Assembly: GCA_001970955.1 (NCBI GenBank)
Contig: MPUH01000204.1
Span: 1 to 64,000 of the forward strand
Reading direction: 5' to 3'
Length of the DNA stretch: 64,000 bases
From: Stentor coeruleus
Taxonomy: Eukaryota > Ciliophora > Heterotrichea > Heterotrichida > Stentoridae
Position 1 is the stretch's first letter; every line of letters starts with the position of its first letter. The position numbers and the translations under genes were made by a program. Below the pieces are notes generated by a model. That model had not been told where the DNA came from, did no database searches, and was given only the letters and a program-made list of their open reading frames with translations. Of this stretch, positions 61,586-64,000 are shown piece after piece.

Positions 61586-62260
61586 TAAGAAAAAAGGTGG
61601 TCTCTGAAATTCTCAATAGTTTTGCATAAGCACAGGATTTTTAGAAAGCAAAGAAGCATATCTCAGAAATTTGAAATGAACCTTTAAGAAGAGCCTTATG
61701 AGGACATGCAGAAAGCAATTAAAATGAAAGAAAATAAAATCTCATATTATGATGAAGATAAAAATATAATCCAAGTGCTCCAATCAATAGCAGACAATTT
61801 TTAAGAAAGCAATGAAAAGTTTGATATGCCCAAGTTCAAAGTTAACCCTCAATCAAGTCCCAAGAAAAGATCAGAATTCTCATTTATAATACTATTAAAT
61901 GTAGTAAGGTATTAGAAAATTTCCCAAATAAAATAATCTCATAATTAGTAAAAAGCTTGATAGTCCTTGCTTAAATTGGATAAACTTAGAATTTTATAAA
62001 AAAAACAATAGATTAATAGATAAAAACCCAGGGTATGTTATTTTGTCGACAAAGATCAAAAAATATTATAGGATTGCTTCTAGGGATTAATATATGATGA
62101 ATATTTTAAAATGTATGATGCTAAAGGATTTGATTGTGTAAAGAAAATAGCATAATAAATCGATTAAGCATTGATAGTAATTTTATACAAGATGATCATA
62201 AGCATTAGAGGGTCATAAAAATAATATTCTCATTAATCATAATCCTTTTAATCTGATTCA
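61586..62260 (+). pseudogene. Decayed coding sequence, unidentified
   Basis: Within the 61442-62350 gap, stretches read as natural protein in more than one frame, for example EEPYEDMQKAIKMKENKISY, FDMPKFKVNPQSSPKKRSEF and GLIYDEYFKMYDAKGFD. They are broken by several stops and frame changes, so no working gene is present. The stops inside the protein-like parts are TAA or TAG; I found no TGA there. No family is recognised. A host gene relic, a remnant of a mobile element, or sequence from a ciliate with another code are all possible. Confidence 0.5.
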
Positions 62261-62350
62261 ATCCAATTTATATCTATCTTAAAAAAACTTTTTTTTTTTT
62301 GCATATTAACTCATTATGCAAAACCTTGAATTTTATTAATAAATAAGTCT

Positions 62351-62926
62351 ATGATAAGAATACAGTTAGCAAGGTGGATGTCAGTGCAAAAGACCAACTA
62401 CGAACTGCTAAATGTATCTGTTAAAGCAAGTCAAGATGAGATAAAAAAAGCTTATCTAGGACTTGCAAAAAAGTATCATCCTGACTCCCCAGAAGGCAAC
62501 GAAGAAATGTTCAAAATCATCACTGAGGCATACACAATATTAAAAAACGAAGAAAAAAGAGCTGAATACGACAATTCTTTTAAAAAATCAAGTAAAGGCG
62601 CAAAATCAAAAGTTAAAGAAGAAAATCAAGATACTCATTCTTCTGAAAAACAACATAAAAGGTATACAGAAACATTTAAATCATCATCATGGTCAGGAGG
62701 AAGTTTTAATAATAAAGACGTAGAAAAAGAGCGAGGTGGGTATAAAAACGTGACCCCGGCTGATGTTTTTATCAAAATGGGAACTTATGCTATAGGATCG
62801 TCTGCGGTATTTATGTTTGTTTATATTTTATATTTAGTGATGTCACCAGTGCCGGAAAAGCAGAAAATTGTTAGGCCTGAAGGGATTGTAACAAAAATGC
62901 CTGAAAGATCTCCAGCAAAGTCGTAA
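62351..62926 (+). CDS. DnaJ-domain (HSP40) membrane protein, possibly mitochondrial
   Basis: 191 residues. The N-terminus [15 protein letters not shown] is basic and lacks acids, like a mitochondrial presequence. Residues 16-77 are a J domain ([30 protein letters not shown] with the HPD motif that triggers Hsp70, [19 protein letters not shown]). A Ser/Lys-rich linker leads to one membrane helix near 148-168 ([20 protein letters not shown]) and a short tail. Likely recruits Hsp70 to an inner-membrane site. Intact, while the sequence on both sides looks decayed. Confidence 0.88.
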   Translation: MIRIQLARWMSVQKTNYELLNVSVKASQDEIKKAYLGLAKKYHPDSPEGNEEMFKIITEAYTILKNEEKRAEYDNSFKKSSKGAKSKVKEENQDTHSSEKQHKRYTETFKSSSWSGGSFNNKDVEKERGGYKNVTPADVFIKMGTYAIGSSAVFMFVYILYLVMSPVPEKQKIVRPEGIVTKMPERSPAKS

Positions 62927-63694
62927 TAGTTAATAGTCTTTTTAACACTTTTCCCTAAAAATGTTTTTTAATCAGTATATTTTCATCTAATCAAATTAGG
63001 ATATGATATTGTTTTAGGTACTTAGAATGGAGATATTTCTTATAGCAACTAAATTTAAAATTAATTTTTTACTCCTTTTCTAGAAATTTGCACAGGTCGT
63101 AGTGCTTTGGCTTATCTATTCCAACCAGTTCACACATTTTATATGAAATTCTATCAATATACTTTTCATCTTCTCTTTTTCTCTTTCAATATATTCTATT
63201 AAATATCTAGCTATTTCAATCTGAAATTGTAATTAATCTAAAGCTAGTTCAACAGTATGATTTTTCAGTACATTGTACATTATATAAGAATTAAATAATT
63301 TCATATCAAGTATATACATGAATATATATTTTTACAATTTCTTGAAGTTATACGGATATTTATATAATGTGCTTGACAGATAAAAAGATCTGCAGCAATT
63401 ATCAATTTCTAAAACTGACTGTTAGAATAATACTGAAATTTTGTTAGGATTTTCCTACAAGTTTTAAATACTTAACATAAATGACAATATAATCGAAGAA
63501 AATGGATCAAACTCTTCTTTTAACCCTAAGCCTTTACCAAGCAAAAAGAAGTAGCACATAGCCTAAGATCAATATTTACTTTAAACTTATACTTTTGCAT
63601 ATAAAAAAATTAGCAAAATTACCTGATATTATCCATTTTAATACTAAATCTTATATTCTANGATATTATCCATTTTAATACTAAATCTTATATT
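62927..63694. other. Intergenic region with a relic and a scaffold join
   Basis: Holds a decayed minus-strand reading frame (63069-63305) and the duplicated contig end at 63625-63697. The rest is AT-rich and empty. Confidence 0.5.
63069..63305 (-). pseudogene. Decayed short coding sequence, unidentified
   Basis: On the minus strand protein-like stretches such as LQFQIEIARYLIEYIERE and YKMCELVGIDKPKHYDLCKF occupy two frames, with a TAA in the first and a proper TAA end after the second. About two breaks. A mispaired base in an A-rich run is possible as an alternative to true decay. No family is recognised. Confidence 0.45.
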
Positions 63695-63697
63695 CTA
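63625..63697. repeat. Scaffold join: 36-base duplication around a single N
   Basis: 63625-63660 and 63662-63697 are identical around N at 63661. The right copy includes the stop codon of the aldehyde-dehydrogenase-like gene; the left copy is probably artificial. Confidence 0.82.
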
Positions 63698-64000
63698 AGA
63701 ACTTGGTGGTGTTTTCCAGTCTTGTGGGATGCTTCCAGTATCAGTGATAATTTCTCTATGGCAACTCCATACAAGTTTTATAGCTTCAGGTGTTCCAATA
63801 CCAGCTCCTCTTGGGTCTCCAGCTGGCCCAAACCAATGATTCTGTGGTGCTCCAGTAGTCCTAGCCCTAATCCCTGCATAAGTAGTCCCATTAACCGTGT
63901 TCCCAAGAACTTCTCTTAAGAAATTCGGGTCATTCGACACAACTGCTGCAGTCAAATGATGCTCCATTTTTTCTAACAAAGGCAAAACTTGACTTAACGA
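63695..64000 (-). CDS. Aldehyde dehydrogenase-like C-terminus, partial
   Basis: 101 codons, open at the window's right edge, TAG stop. Segments NHWFGPAGDPRGAGIGTPEA and IKLVWSCHREIITDTG resemble the C-terminal end of the long bacterial-type aldehyde dehydrogenases related to PaaN, a resemblance from memory and not a search. The active-site part lies outside the window. If it is PaaN-like it would oxidise an aldehyde with NAD(P), and bacterial origin would be worth testing. The composition is richer in G and C than its neighbours. Confidence 0.6.
   Translation of the reverse strand, partial: SLSQVLPLLEKMEHHLTAAVVSNDPNFLREVLGNTVNGTTYAGIRARTTGAPQNHWFGPAGDPRGAGIGTPEAIKLVWSCHREIITDTGSIPQDWKTPPSS

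Noticed and set aside
1-64000. CRISPR arrays, insertion sequences, intact transposons
   Set aside because: No regularly spaced repeats, no transposase and no terminal inverted repeats were seen.

Overview
The window looks like the end of a macronuclear chromosome of a heterotrich ciliate, most likely Stentor. Four things support this. The left edge carries seven and a half copies of the 8-base telomere unit CACCCTAA, the Stentor type. The sequence is very AT-rich and gene-dense (about 41 protein genes in 64 kb). Genes stop with TAA, TAG and TGA, so the code is standard. Coding frames are interrupted by 15- or 16-nucleotide introns, and I resolve eleven of these in eight genes.

Layout. 1-61 telomere; 365-8433 an ankyrin-AGC kinase, a TPR protein, a PH-domain protein and a PKA-like kinase. 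9492-17368 a PP2C phosphatase, a spastin-type AAA ATPase, a coiled-coil protein, a LITAF protein, an S28 peptidase and a small basic protein. 17375-32071 an ABCB6/7-type transporter, a C2-like coiled-coil protein, an acylated pseudokinase, phosphoglucomutase, an LRR protein, TCF25/Rqc1 and several small unknowns. 33091-39258 four genes on the minus strand (WD40, RCC1-coiled coil, unknown, PP2C). 40350-48936 PDCD5, an STPGR-repeat protein, a FYVE-like CAAX protein, an acylated MORN/IQ protein, two unknowns and an F-box/LRR-like protein. 49790-64000 a PH-like protein, a basic unknown, a second MORN protein, a Bax-inhibitor-1 family protein, a tesmin/CXC factor, a RING-PARP fusion, an IQ protein, a DnaJ protein and a partial aldehyde dehydrogenase. 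Two decayed coding stretches flank the DnaJ gene.

Taken together the genes are an ordinary chromosomal mix with no operon. They lean towards signalling (two AGC kinases, two PP2C phosphatases, a pseudokinase) and towards cytoskeleton, cilium and membrane attachment (STPGR, MORN, IQ, RCC1, spastin, several N-acylated or prenylated proteins).

The most interesting unexplained signal is compositional. On each gene's coding strand the 5' flank is nearly free of G and the 3' flank nearly free of C, with the sign flipping inside divergent and convergent intergenic spaces. Other points are a fixed TA seven and six bases before the intron 3' end, a RING/IBR-PARP fusion, decayed coding frames whose stops are TAA/TAG, and five single-N scaffold joins each flanked by a duplicated end, which falsely lengthen or double two genes.
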